Positions 1 through 5,864 are shown, numbered from the stretch's first letter. The stretch: 6,064 bases of DNA from an uncultured Alcaligenaceae bacterium (GCA_937897265.1 CALCPT010000196.1:1-6064), one strand, 5' to 3'. A program made the numbers and translations. The notes: generated from the sequence alone by a model not told the origin.

Positions 1-870
1 AGCTGGCTTTGTTAACAGCGCGTTCACCGTTTGATTCGCTTTTTTCACAATCTCAGGCGAGGTGCCTTTAGGTGCTAAAAAAGCGAACCAAGTCGTCGAT
101 TCAAGCTCTGGAAACCCAAGTTCTTTTGTACTCGGTACATCGGGTAAGACGCTCGTGCGCGAGTCAGCCATAATCGCCAGTGCACGCAAACGCCCATCTT
201 TGACTAGGCTGGCAATCGCCATCGTGCCCGGAAACACTGCCTGTAAATCGCCACCAATTAAATCTTTGTTCACTGCAGCCGGGCTGGTATAAGGCACATG
301 CACCATCTGCACGCCCGTTACCTTTTTGTATAGCTCTGCCGCAAGATGCCATGAGCTGCCGCTACCAGTCGAACCAAAATTTAGTTTTCCTGGATTCTTC
401 TTTGCATATTCAGTCAGATCGTTCAACGACCTAATTGGCAGTTTGGCATCGACTGCAATGACATTGGGAATCGATCCAATCAAGACGATGGGTTCGAAAT
501 CATTGATCGGATGAAAGGGCTTTGCCTTATACATCGTGACTGCAGAGATCAGGGTGCCAGGCCACGAAAATAAAAGCGTATAGCCATCGGGCTCGGCCTT
601 GGCCGCATATGAGGCACCGACATTACCGTTGGCGCCCGGGCGGTTTTCAACCACGAAGTTGCCACCTAAAGCACCCCCTAACTCTTCGGCCATCAAGCGG
701 GCCAAGGGATCAGAACTACCTCCAGGCGTTGCAGGCACAATCACTTTCACTGGACGTGCAGCTGGCCAACTTTGCGCGAGCGTCTCAGAGCTTGCGCTTA
801 CCATCAATAACGCCGCAAGAGCGACGGTCATCACGTTCGATTTCAAAGAGATAGATCTAGCGATACTCAT
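1..870 (-). CDS. Bug/TctC-family periplasmic substrate-binding protein (3' end cut by window edge)
   Basis: The 290 visible codons read without interruption to the left edge. The family is usually about 320-330 residues, so roughly 35 C-terminal residues are missing. The ATG at 870 is preceded by AAAAGGA at 877-883, a good ribosome site six bases away. A Sec signal peptide covers residues 1-32: Arg5/Lys10, a hydrophobic stretch at about 13-26, and cleavage likely after TLA before QSWP. The mature part has the family signatures: first ligand loop ATPGGSSDPLAR (47-58), VVENRPGANGNVGA (73-86), PDGYTLL (94-100), and GSTGSGSSWHLAAEL (166-180). The usual PYKG of the second domain is PYTS (193-196), which may alter ligand choice. 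Family knowledge: these are extracytoplasmic receptors for carboxylates and related small molecules, feeding TctAB-type transporters or sensors. No TctAB genes lie nearby. It follows the methyltransferase-like gene by 72 bases on the same strand and may be co-transcribed. The ligand is unknown. Confidence 0.93.
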   Translation of the reverse strand, partial: MSIARSISLKSNVMTVALAALLMVSASSETLAQSWPAARPVKVIVPATPGGSSDPLARLMAEELGGALGGNFVVENRPGANGNVGASYAAKAEPDGYTLLFSWPGTLISAVTMYKAKPFHPINDFEPIVLIGSIPNVIAVDAKLPIRSLNDLTEYAKKNPGKLNFGSTGSGSSWHLAAELYKKVTGVQMVHVPYTSPAAVNKDLIGGDLQAVFPGTMAIASLVKDGRLRALAIMADSRTSVLPDVPSTKELGFPELESTTWFAFLAPKGTSPEIVKKANQTVNALLTKPA

Positions 871-942
871 GAATCATCCTTTTCATTCGTGCTTTGTGTT
901 GATAAGCAACAGTCGACTTGTGACTCGGGTCGCCTGGTCACC

Positions 943-1557
943 CTAACTTGATTGCAACGGCTTCAAAAATACAAACGTGTGATCACCAAACTCATACTGG
1001 CAACGGTTTAGCGTTTGATCATTTGGCACGTATTCTTCAAATAATTTGTAATTTTTTGAGTCGCGAACTTTGAAATTCACAAATTCAGCGCCATCGTTGT
1101 ATCCCAGCACTAACAGGCCATCATCTTTGAGCACCGCGTGTGCGCTACCCAGAAGCGCTTCGCAATCTTGCAATTGGTTCATCCCGAAGCCGATCAAGCC
1201 ATTGGCAATGACCGCGTCAAACGAGCGCGGCGCATAATATTGCAACAGCTCGCCTGCTGACCCAATCGTATGATGCCCGCGATTACCGTAAATCGCTTTT
1301 TTAGGCTCGATATCCATCGTATACAACTCAGCATCTAGGCACTTAGGGTAATGCCAGCTACGCTTATCCGTGCCTAAAAACAGGCAACGCGCCCGCGCGC
1401 TCTGTTGCTTAAAGCGTGCGTTGAGCAACGCAAAAATTTGATTTTCAAGAAACAACCGATTTTCAGATTTCAACGGAAACTCAACGCCCAAAGTCAGGGC
1501 GAGATGAGGCGACAACTTAAACAGTAATAGTTTAAGTTTCGTGACAAGTCGACTCAT
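943..1557 (-). CDS. SAM-dependent methyltransferase-like protein (class I fold)
   Basis: The protein has 204 residues from the ATG at 1557. A TTG at 1563 would add two residues, but GGAG at 1566-1569 sits 8 bases from the ATG and only 2 from the TTG, so ATG is preferred. The order of elements resembles a Rossmann-like methyltransferase of the type 11/12 group. A strand and loop CLFLGTD (58-64) stand where motif I would be. TMDIEP (80-85) follows, with Asp82 in the position that usually binds the SAM ribose. SFDAVIANGLIGFG (112-125) fits motif II/strand 4, and VLKDDGLLVLGYND (142-155) fits strand 5. Motif I has lost the usual GxGxG pattern. There is no signal peptide, so the protein should be cytoplasmic. 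It starts 21 bases after the stop of the upstream Bug gene, so it is probably in the same transcript. Its methyl acceptor is unknown and catalysis is not certain. A shared operon does not prove a link to transport. Confidence 0.75.
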   Translation of the reverse strand: MSRLVTKLKLLLFKLSPHLALTLGVEFPLKSENRLFLENQIFALLNARFKQQSARARCLFLGTDKRSWHYPKCLDAELYTMDIEPKKAIYGNRGHHTIGSAGELLQYYAPRSFDAVIANGLIGFGMNQLQDCEALLGSAHAVLKDDGLLVLGYNDGAEFVNFKVRDSKNYKLFEEYVPNDQTLNRCQYEFGDHTFVFLKPLQSS

Positions 1558-1565
1558 TCTCAATG

Positions 1566-1569
1566 CTCC
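1566..1569 (-). promoter_or_regulatory. Ribosome binding site that selects the ATG start of the methyltransferase-like gene
   Basis: The minus strand reads GGAG followed by 8 bases and then ATG (1557-1555). The in-frame TTG at 1563 is only 2 bases from this motif, too close for normal initiation. This decides for the 204-residue product. Confidence 0.6.
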
Positions 1570-1578
1570 AGTGTGGCT

Positions 1579-2550
1579 TCAATCTTGCAATGTTATCCCG
1601 CTAGCACGAATAAAAGCTGTCCAACGGTCAAACTCTTTTTTGTTAAAGGCGACAAAATCTTCGACAGAGCCACCCATCATCTTTGCACCGGCACCTTCAA
1701 ACTTTTCGCGAACGTCTGGCATCTTCAAGATGGCATTAAATTCGGCGTTCATTTTATTGACGATGGCAGCAGGGGTTTTCGCGGCTGCCCATATCCCATA
1801 CCAAGCTGCGACATCAAACCCGGGATAGCCACTTTCGGCAACCGTAGGAACATCGGGAAACGTCGGGATGCGATACGAGCTGCTCACGGCCAAGGGACGC
1901 AGCGTACCAGCTTTGATGTGTGGTGTTGAAGTTGTGACACCATCAAAGCCAAACGTGACTTCACCCGCAAAGATTGCAGTCATTGCAGGGGCTCCGCCTT
2001 TGTACATCACTTCAATCACATCAATCTTGCTCATCAGCTTTAAAACATTAAAACTCAAACTCGGTGAAGCACCAATCCCTGTACTGGCGTGACTCAGTTC
2101 ACCTGGCTTCGCTTTTGCCGCTGCAATCAAATCTGCCATGGTCTTATACGGAGACTTTGAGGATACGACAAGAACGTTGGGGACTTCAGCTACGGTGGTA
2201 ATCGCCGAAAAATCATTGAGCGGATGGTAAGACGGATTCTTAGCCAACGCATGATTCACAGCGTGAGTACCAAAAGTCCCTAAGATAAAAGTGTAGCCAT
2301 CCGGAGCACTTCTTGCGACAGCTAACGCTGCGATCGTGCCACCCGCACCAGCTCTATTTTCAACGACGACCGATTGGCCCACGCGTTCAGATAACTTAAC
2401 AGCCAAGGTACGGGCCAACACGTCAGTCGTCCCACCTGCCGGAAATGGCACAACAAGTTTGATCGGTTGATCAGGGTATGCGGCGTGCGCCACTTCAAGC
2501 GTAGACATCAGCGTTAAGCCAATGAGTATTTTTTTTGTGAGGTCTTTCAT
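1579..2550 (-). CDS. Bug/TctC-family periplasmic substrate-binding protein
   Basis: This complete gene of 323 residues has the usual family length. The signal peptide covers residues 1-23: Lys2, Lys6 and Lys7, a hydrophobic core at 8-18, and cleavage after VAHA before AYPDQP. The mature protein opens with the textbook YPxxPIKLVVP strand and the carboxylate loop PFPAGGTTDVLAR (35-47). VVVENRAGAGG (61-71) and PDGYTF (83-88) follow. The second domain has YKGGAPA, then DVPTVAESGYPGF and a helical C-terminus. The His-Leu of the family's GSSGxGSxxHL stretch is absent; the protein has ASTGIGASPSL there. Start: the ATG at 2550 has only a weak AAGAGA ribosome motif, but the signal peptide fits this start. 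A sigma70-like promoter candidate lies about 110 bases upstream. The gene is followed after 21 bases by the methyltransferase-like gene. Family knowledge: it acts as a Venus-flytrap receptor for carboxylates or similar small molecules. The ligand is unknown, and no transporter membrane subunits are in the window. Confidence 0.95.
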   Translation of the reverse strand: MKDLTKKILIGLTLMSTLEVAHAAYPDQPIKLVVPFPAGGTTDVLARTLAVKLSERVGQSVVVENRAGAGGTIAALAVARSAPDGYTFILGTFGTHAVNHALAKNPSYHPLNDFSAITTVAEVPNVLVVSSKSPYKTMADLIAAAKAKPGELSHASTGIGASPSLSFNVLKLMSKIDVIEVMYKGGAPAMTAIFAGEVTFGFDGVTTSTPHIKAGTLRPLAVSSSYRIPTFPDVPTVAESGYPGFDVAAWYGIWAAAKTPAAIVNKMNAEFNAILKMPDVREKFEGAGAKMMGGSVEDFVAFNKKEFDRWTAFIRASGITLQD

Positions 2551-2611
2551 ATTGTCTCTTGAGTTTTGAATAGTTGTTTATTTGAACTACGCACCGTCAA
2601 AATCGTGACTC

Positions 2612-2635
2612 TGGGCGCCAAAGACGCTTTGCCCA
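2612..2635 (-). other. Bulged hairpin in the leader of the second Bug gene
   Basis: TGGGC (2612-2616) pairs with GCCCA (2631-2635), and inside it AAAG (2620-2623) pairs with CTTT (2627-2630) around a 3-base loop. The 3-base GCC bulge lies on one side only. It falls between the candidate promoter (2661-2690) and the ATG at 2550, so it would be in the 5' untranslated leader. No T-run follows on the minus strand, so it is not a standard intrinsic terminator. Whether it serves as a 3' end for the upstream flavoprotein transcript or as a leader structure cannot be told. Confidence 0.35.
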
Positions 2636-2660
2636 TTGCAAGTTAATTTTTATGGTTTGC

Positions 2661-2690
2661 ATCCTAAATCTTCGCTTTCGACTATGTCAA
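2661..2690 (-). promoter_or_regulatory. Candidate sigma70 promoter for the second Bug gene
   Basis: Read on the minus strand, a perfect TTGACA (2690-2685) is followed by an 18-base spacer and TAGGAT (2666-2661), which matches TATAAT at four of six positions. It lies in the 190-base gap between the flavoprotein stop (2741) and the Bug ATG (2550), giving an expected leader of about 100 bases. It suggests that this Bug gene and the methyltransferase-like gene can be transcribed independently of the flavoprotein. Confidence 0.45.
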
Positions 2691-2740
2691 TCTTTGCTAA
2701 TTACATCGGGCAGATTATTCTGATGATTGGCGCCCAACAG

Positions 2741-4534
2741 TTACTCTGGTATTAAAAACTCTGTCACGAGTTTGACGAGCTCAACAATACCCAACACAAC
2801 GATCAGCACAAACACGCCTATAGCAATCGCCAAGGGCACACTCAACCAACCTAGCGAGCTTGATAATAGCGTGTAGATCAGCGCCGCCACCACTAGGGAT
2901 AAACCTACCGCTACCGGTTTTCCGAATTTAATCGTGGCGTGCAAGATCGGAAAACGTGCCAGCCCGTAAACTGTTTGTGTATAACCCTTTGCGGAAGAAC
3001 TCGCGACGCCCGCGTGTTGACTGCCGGCCCGACCAGCGTCTACGCCGGCGTTGGTCGCCGCATCTGCGCTTGTTTGTGCGCCAAGAGTGATGTCATTGCG
3101 CTTAGGCTGTTCAATCAACATCTGTTTGCCTTCAAGACTCGCAATGCGTTCGGCTGCCAACAAGCCAAAGCTACCTGACTTAATCAGCCCACCAATGTAG
3201 GCAGAGTCTTTACCCCCCTCGAGCCCGCCGGTGGTAGCGCCTGCCGCGAACAGCCCCGGGATCGGTGTTGCGTTGGCATCTAGCACTTGCGCTTGAGCAT
3301 CGATATCGATACCAATCATCGTGTAGGTAATACCAGGACAAATCGGAATCGCCATCAAAGGCGCCCGCGTAATCGGCAGGGGCTCAACCTTCACCGAGCG
3401 CGGGGTAGGTAGCGTCTGCAAGCTACCTTCTGCTAACGCGCGGTTGTATTGCGTCACGGTATCAACAAACGCTTGAATGGGTACACCCATTTTTTCGGCC
3501 AACTCAGCTGCTGTCTCGGCGCGCAAGATCGTACCGCCCGCGCGCTCAAGCAATGGGTTTGCTGGTATGCGCGCAGAGGTGCCAGGCCCCTCCCAAATGG
3601 TTTGGTCGAACACTGCAAATAATGTTGTTGTCGTTGCACTGGCCGCCAACTCATTGGCGAGGTGAACGCCAGAACGACCTTCGTCAACAAAACGTTTGCC
3701 GGTGGCATCGATCACTATGCCTGCCGTCGCCAGCGCATCCACTTCGGGGTACGGCCAAACCTGATCATTATGTTTGGCATCGCTGCACAACACATGACCA
3801 TAGAAGCGATTGCCTGCGGTTAACGTTGCCCCTGCAGCTAACGCCATCGTTAACCCATCACCCCGACCAGTTCGAGCGCCACGCTGAAATACAGAATCGA
3901 ATGAGGCACCGATATGCTTTTCGAACAATGTACGATTCGCCTGAAACCCGCCATCTGCCAGCACACAATAAGGTGCTCGCCAGACTTTGTCTTCACCCCG
4001 ACAGACGCCGCGTACGCCCACGCAGCGACCTTGTTCGAGCAGCAGTTCACCCGCGCGAGCCCCTAATTGCAGCGTACCGCCACGCTCAACCAGCTCAAGC
4101 GCGAGTCGACGCAAAATTAGATCGGGGCCACGCTCTTGCCAATCAATCCCGGCCTTTAAAGCACGAGGCGGTGCCAGGCACCAACGATAACCCTCTTGCG
4201 GATTAAAGCGCATGAACTTTGCGCCTTTACTCTGCAACCACGCGATTAGTCTGGCGCCGTGTTGGGCTAACGCACTGGCAAGTTCAGGTTTGGCTTCTCC
4301 AGCAGTCACGCGTGCAATGTGTTGTTCTAAATCCTGAACCTCTCGAAAGGGATCTCGAAAGCCGATATGCAAAATCCCACCGGATTGACGCGAGTTGTTA
4401 GGGTAGTCAACTCCCTCGCCTTGCTCGAGGACTAGCGGCCGCAACCCAAGTTCAGCCGCACGCACGGCGGCCGTTAAGCCTGCAATACCGCCGCCGATCA
4501 CAATCAAATCGTATGTTGGATTACGCTCTGTCAC
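2741..4534 (-). CDS. FAD-dependent oxidoreductase (fumarate reductase/tricarballylate dehydrogenase superfamily) with C-terminal two-helix membrane tail
   Basis: The protein has 597 residues from the GTG at 4534. This start puts the dinucleotide-binding strand at its normal place: YDLIVIGGGIAGL at 8-20 (GxGxxG), with Glu37 ending strand 2. Upstream in-frame starts are ATG 4615 and TTG 4654; they would add 27 or 40 residues without family character. FAD_binding_2 features follow: NSRQSGGILHIGF (47-59), GRGDGLTMALAAGA (223-236), GKRFVDEG (279-286) and PGLFAAGATTGGLEGG (426-441). Residues 1 to about 468 form the complete enzyme. An Ala/Gly/Ser-rich linker follows (about 470-527), then two hydrophobic helices (about 541-558 and 564-584) joined by an uncharged turn. 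There is no Sec or Tat signal. Lysines before helix 1 and after helix 2 suggest a hairpin with both ends and the flavin domain in the cytoplasm. Positions expected to hold the fumarate reductase His and Arg read Tyr404 and Lys442-Ser444, so the substrate is probably not fumarate. Flanking Bug genes suggest an organic acid substrate (inference). Confidence 0.88.
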   Translation of the reverse strand: MTERNPTYDLIVIGGGIAGLTAAVRAAELGLRPLVLEQGEGVDYPNNSRQSGGILHIGFRDPFREVQDLEQHIARVTAGEAKPELASALAQHGARLIAWLQSKGAKFMRFNPQEGYRWCLAPPRALKAGIDWQERGPDLILRRLALELVERGGTLQLGARAGELLLEQGRCVGVRGVCRGEDKVWRAPYCVLADGGFQANRTLFEKHIGASFDSVFQRGARTGRGDGLTMALAAGATLTAGNRFYGHVLCSDAKHNDQVWPYPEVDALATAGIVIDATGKRFVDEGRSGVHLANELAASATTTTLFAVFDQTIWEGPGTSARIPANPLLERAGGTILRAETAAELAEKMGVPIQAFVDTVTQYNRALAEGSLQTLPTPRSVKVEPLPITRAPLMAIPICPGITYTMIGIDIDAQAQVLDANATPIPGLFAAGATTGGLEGGKDSAYIGGLIKSGSFGLLAAERIASLEGKQMLIEQPKRNDITLGAQTSADAATNAGVDAGRAGSQHAGVASSSAKGYTQTVYGLARFPILHATIKFGKPVAVGLSLVVAALIYTLLSSSLGWLSVPLAIAIGVFVLIVVLGIVELVKLVTEFLIPE

Positions 4535-4623
4535 AATTTTCTCAAACACTTTTAAACCACTTGTTACTGGTATCACTCTTGCTTTTACACAGATGATTCT
4601 CAAACTCAGTGCCATGACGTCTT

Positions 4624-4680
4624 TGACTCTGAGTCTTGCCTGAGTCTTAAACAAATATGTCTATGACTCAGACTCTTGCC
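4624..4680. repeat. Cluster of TGACTC/TGAGTC elements between the first Bug gene and the flavoprotein
   Basis: Five GACTC/GAGTC elements lie within 51 bases (4625, 4631, 4642, 4665 and 4671). They form several symmetries. CTGAGTCTT occurs at 4629-4637 and again at 4640-4648, an 11-base period close to one helical turn. GACTCTGAGTC (4625-4635) is a near-palindrome. CTGAGTC (4640-4646) and GACTCAG (4665-4671) form a 7-base inverted repeat. GAGTCTTGCC (4631-4640) returns as GACTCTTGCC (4671-4680). The cluster sits just after the Bug stop (4687) and upstream of the preferred flavoprotein start (4534). It could be an operator array or an RNA structure that tunes expression between the two genes. 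No protein is known to bind it. Confidence 0.55.
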
Positions 4681-4686
4681 TTGCTA

Positions 4687-5673
4687 TTACTTACCAAGAG
4701 AAATCGGCACGATCTTTGCGGCAATGGCAGCGGCCTGCCACAGCTTTAGTTCTTCATCAAAGAACGTATCCATTTCGGCAGGTGTGCCACCCATCGGATC
4801 AATCGCTTGCTGATTAAATTTTTGAATGACTTCAGGCGTACGCAAGATTGCATTGATCTCTTTGTTTAACAAATTCACAATTGCATCTGAGGTGCCAGCC
4901 GGTGCAGACAACCCCATCCAATACCCCGTGGCGATCGGCGGCAAGCCAGCCTCGGCAAGCGTCTGCACCTCGGGTAAATAAATCGATCGTTTCGCTGACG
5001 TAACAAACAAGGGCTTCAGATCACCACGCTTGATGAACTCACGCTGCGCAGAGATCGTGCCAAAGTAACCCATCAGATTACCCCCCAACACATCGGTCAC
5101 GGCTGCCATCGCACCTTTATAGGGGATATGGTTTACCTGAACCTGTGTGCGGTCAGCGATGAGTTCCATTAACAGATTGTGAATCGTGCCGACACCCGAC
5201 GAGCCATAAGTAAATTGACCCGGATTTTTTTTCGCATAGGCAATCATGTCTTGAGCGTTGTTAATACCCATCTTGGGCGTAACCGCAAAGACGTTATCGG
5301 CAACGCCTAGCAAGACAATATTTTTCATGTCCTTTTTAAAGTCGAACGGCAAGTTCGTATAGACAAAGGGGTTAATAGCCGTTGTGATCGTTGTGAGATA
5401 AAGTGTGTAGCCATCGGGTGCCGACTTGGCCACCGCATTCGTGCCAATAATCGTATTGGCTCCCGCCTTATTTTCAATCACAACCGGTACTTTGACGCGC
5501 TCGCTTAAGCCACGCCCCACTTCACGCGCCAAAAAATCCGTTGAAGCGCCTGGGGCGACGCCCAAGACAATCTTGATGGGCTTGCTTGGATAGATCTCTT
5601 GCGCCTGCACCGCGCCGCAGTATAAAAGGGTGTTGCACAGCAGGGTGGCTGCACCGATGATTGTTTTAAACAC
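4687..5673 (-). CDS. Bug/TctC-family periplasmic substrate-binding protein (first gene of the minus-strand cluster)
   Basis: This complete protein has 328 residues, normal for the family. The start is GTG at 5673, supported by AAAAGGAG (5683-5690) 9 bases upstream and by the signal peptide it gives: Lys3, a hydrophobic core at about 5-21, and cleavage after AVQA (24) before QEIYPSKP. Family signatures are VVIENKAGANT (64-74), APDGYTLYL (85-93), GSSGVGTIHNLLMEL and IPYKG in the second domain, then LPEVQTLAEAGLPP. The first ligand loop reads GVAPGASTDFLAR (38-50): the usual glycine pair (AGGxxD) is replaced by Gly-Ala, while Asp46 is kept. This loop normally contacts the ligand carboxylate, so a different ligand is possible. 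The protein should be a soluble periplasmic receptor. The flavoprotein gene follows on the same strand after 152 bases. The hydrolase diverges upstream across a shared 216-base control region. No TctA or TctB genes are in view. The ligand is unknown. Confidence 0.95.
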   Translation of the reverse strand: MFKTIIGAATLLCNTLLYCGAVQAQEIYPSKPIKIVLGVAPGASTDFLAREVGRGLSERVKVPVVIENKAGANTIIGTNAVAKSAPDGYTLYLTTITTAINPFVYTNLPFDFKKDMKNIVLLGVADNVFAVTPKMGINNAQDMIAYAKKNPGQFTYGSSGVGTIHNLLMELIADRTQVQVNHIPYKGAMAAVTDVLGGNLMGYFGTISAQREFIKRGDLKPLFVTSAKRSIYLPEVQTLAEAGLPPIATGYWMGLSAPAGTSDAIVNLLNKEINAILRTPEVIQKFNQQAIDPMGGTPAEMDTFFDEELKLWQAAAIAAKIVPISLGK

Positions 5674-5682
5674 GTTTGTTCG

Positions 5683-5690
5683 CTCCTTTT
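5683..5690 (-). promoter_or_regulatory. Strong Shine-Dalgarno that supports a GTG start for the first Bug gene
   Basis: The minus strand reads AAAAGGAG, 9 bases before the GTG at 5673. The following 24 codons form a classic signal peptide. The match supports a non-ATG start. Confidence 0.7.
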
Positions 5691-5713
5691 GTTTTTGCCA
5701 TGGCTACTGCGAG

Positions 5714-5741
5714 CTGCTTGATCGTAACAACTGCTTGATCG
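5714..5741. repeat. 11-base direct repeat in the leader of the first Bug gene
   Basis: CTGCTTGATCG occurs exactly at 5714-5724 and 5731-5741, a 17-base period, separated by TAACAA. It lies 40-70 bases upstream of the GTG at 5673 and downstream of the candidate promoter, so it would be in the leader. Such spacing suits a repeated protein-binding half-site, but a role is not shown. Confidence 0.5.
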
Positions 5742-5783
5742 CCGCGACCGCTGTAGTCCGTATGTTCGTCTCAACATTCTTTT

Positions 5784-5811
5784 ATTTTTGTTTTATAACG
5801 CGCTATGTCAA
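5784..5811 (-). promoter_or_regulatory. Candidate promoter for the first Bug gene
   Basis: On the minus strand a perfect TTGACA (5811-5806) is followed after 16 bases by AAAAAT (5789-5784), four of six matches to TATAAT. The -10 is weak and the AT-rich stretch allows other choices, for example TATAAA at 5797-5792 with a TTTACA 19 bases upstream. The same nine bases TTGACATAG begin the promoter candidate of the second Bug gene at 2690. The expected leader is about 105 bases. Confidence 0.3.
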
Positions 5812-5848
5812 AATGTTGTAAATACTTTAACTCGAACAACAGCGCGTT
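5797..5848. promoter_or_regulatory. Dyad symmetry in the divergent control region (possible operator)
   Basis: AACGCGCT (5797-5804) and AGCGCGTT (5841-5848) are perfect inverted copies. Inside them TGTTGT (5814-5819) and ACAACA (5836-5841) form a second inverted pair. The left arm overlaps the candidate minus-strand promoter, and the right arm ends 10 bases before a TATAAC on the plus strand. One regulator bound here could control both directions. No regulator gene is in the window. Inverted 8-mers at this spacing also arise by chance, so the operator role is inference. Confidence 0.35.
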
Positions 5849-5858
5849 GCTCGCCCAC

Positions 5859-5864
5859 TATAAC
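5859..5864 (+). promoter_or_regulatory. Possible -10 box for the alpha/beta hydrolase
   Basis: TATAAC matches the consensus at five of six positions and would give a leader of about 20 bases before the ATG at 5890. No recognisable -35 lies 16-18 bases upstream, which would fit an activator-dependent promoter using the adjacent dyad. Confidence 0.25.

Noticed and set aside
920..941. Possible terminator hairpin just after the methyltransferase-like stop (GTGAC/GTCAC)
   Set aside because: There is only a 5-base stem with a 12-base loop and no T-run on the minus strand. It is too weak to call.
599..946. A 115-codon open frame on the plus strand
   Set aside because: It is antisense to the Bug gene at 1-870, whose signal peptide and family motifs are clear. 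The overlapping plus-strand product has no family character.
911..1554. 11-base perfect inverted repeat (AGTCGACTTGT at 911-921, copy at 1544-1554) flanking the methyltransferase-like gene
   Set aside because: It could suggest a mobile unit, but one arm lies inside the coding sequence. A few inverted 11-mers are expected by chance at any distance in 6 kb. There is no target duplication or transposase.
2612..2736. Inverted 9-mer TGGGCGCCA (2612-2620) and TGGCGCCCA (2728-2736) in the gap before the second Bug gene
   Set aside because: Both are built on the GGCGCC palindrome, are more than 100 bases apart, and have no supporting symmetry between them. Probably coincidence.
3454..3708. An 84-codon minus-strand frame inside the flavoprotein gene
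   Set aside because: It is out of frame with a clearly conserved enzyme on the same strand, and has no plausible separate product.
3553..4206. A 217-codon open frame on the plus strand
   Set aside because: It lies wholly antisense to the conserved flavoprotein, and its product is rich in His, Arg and Pro with no recognisable fold. It is a shadow of the codon pattern of the real gene.
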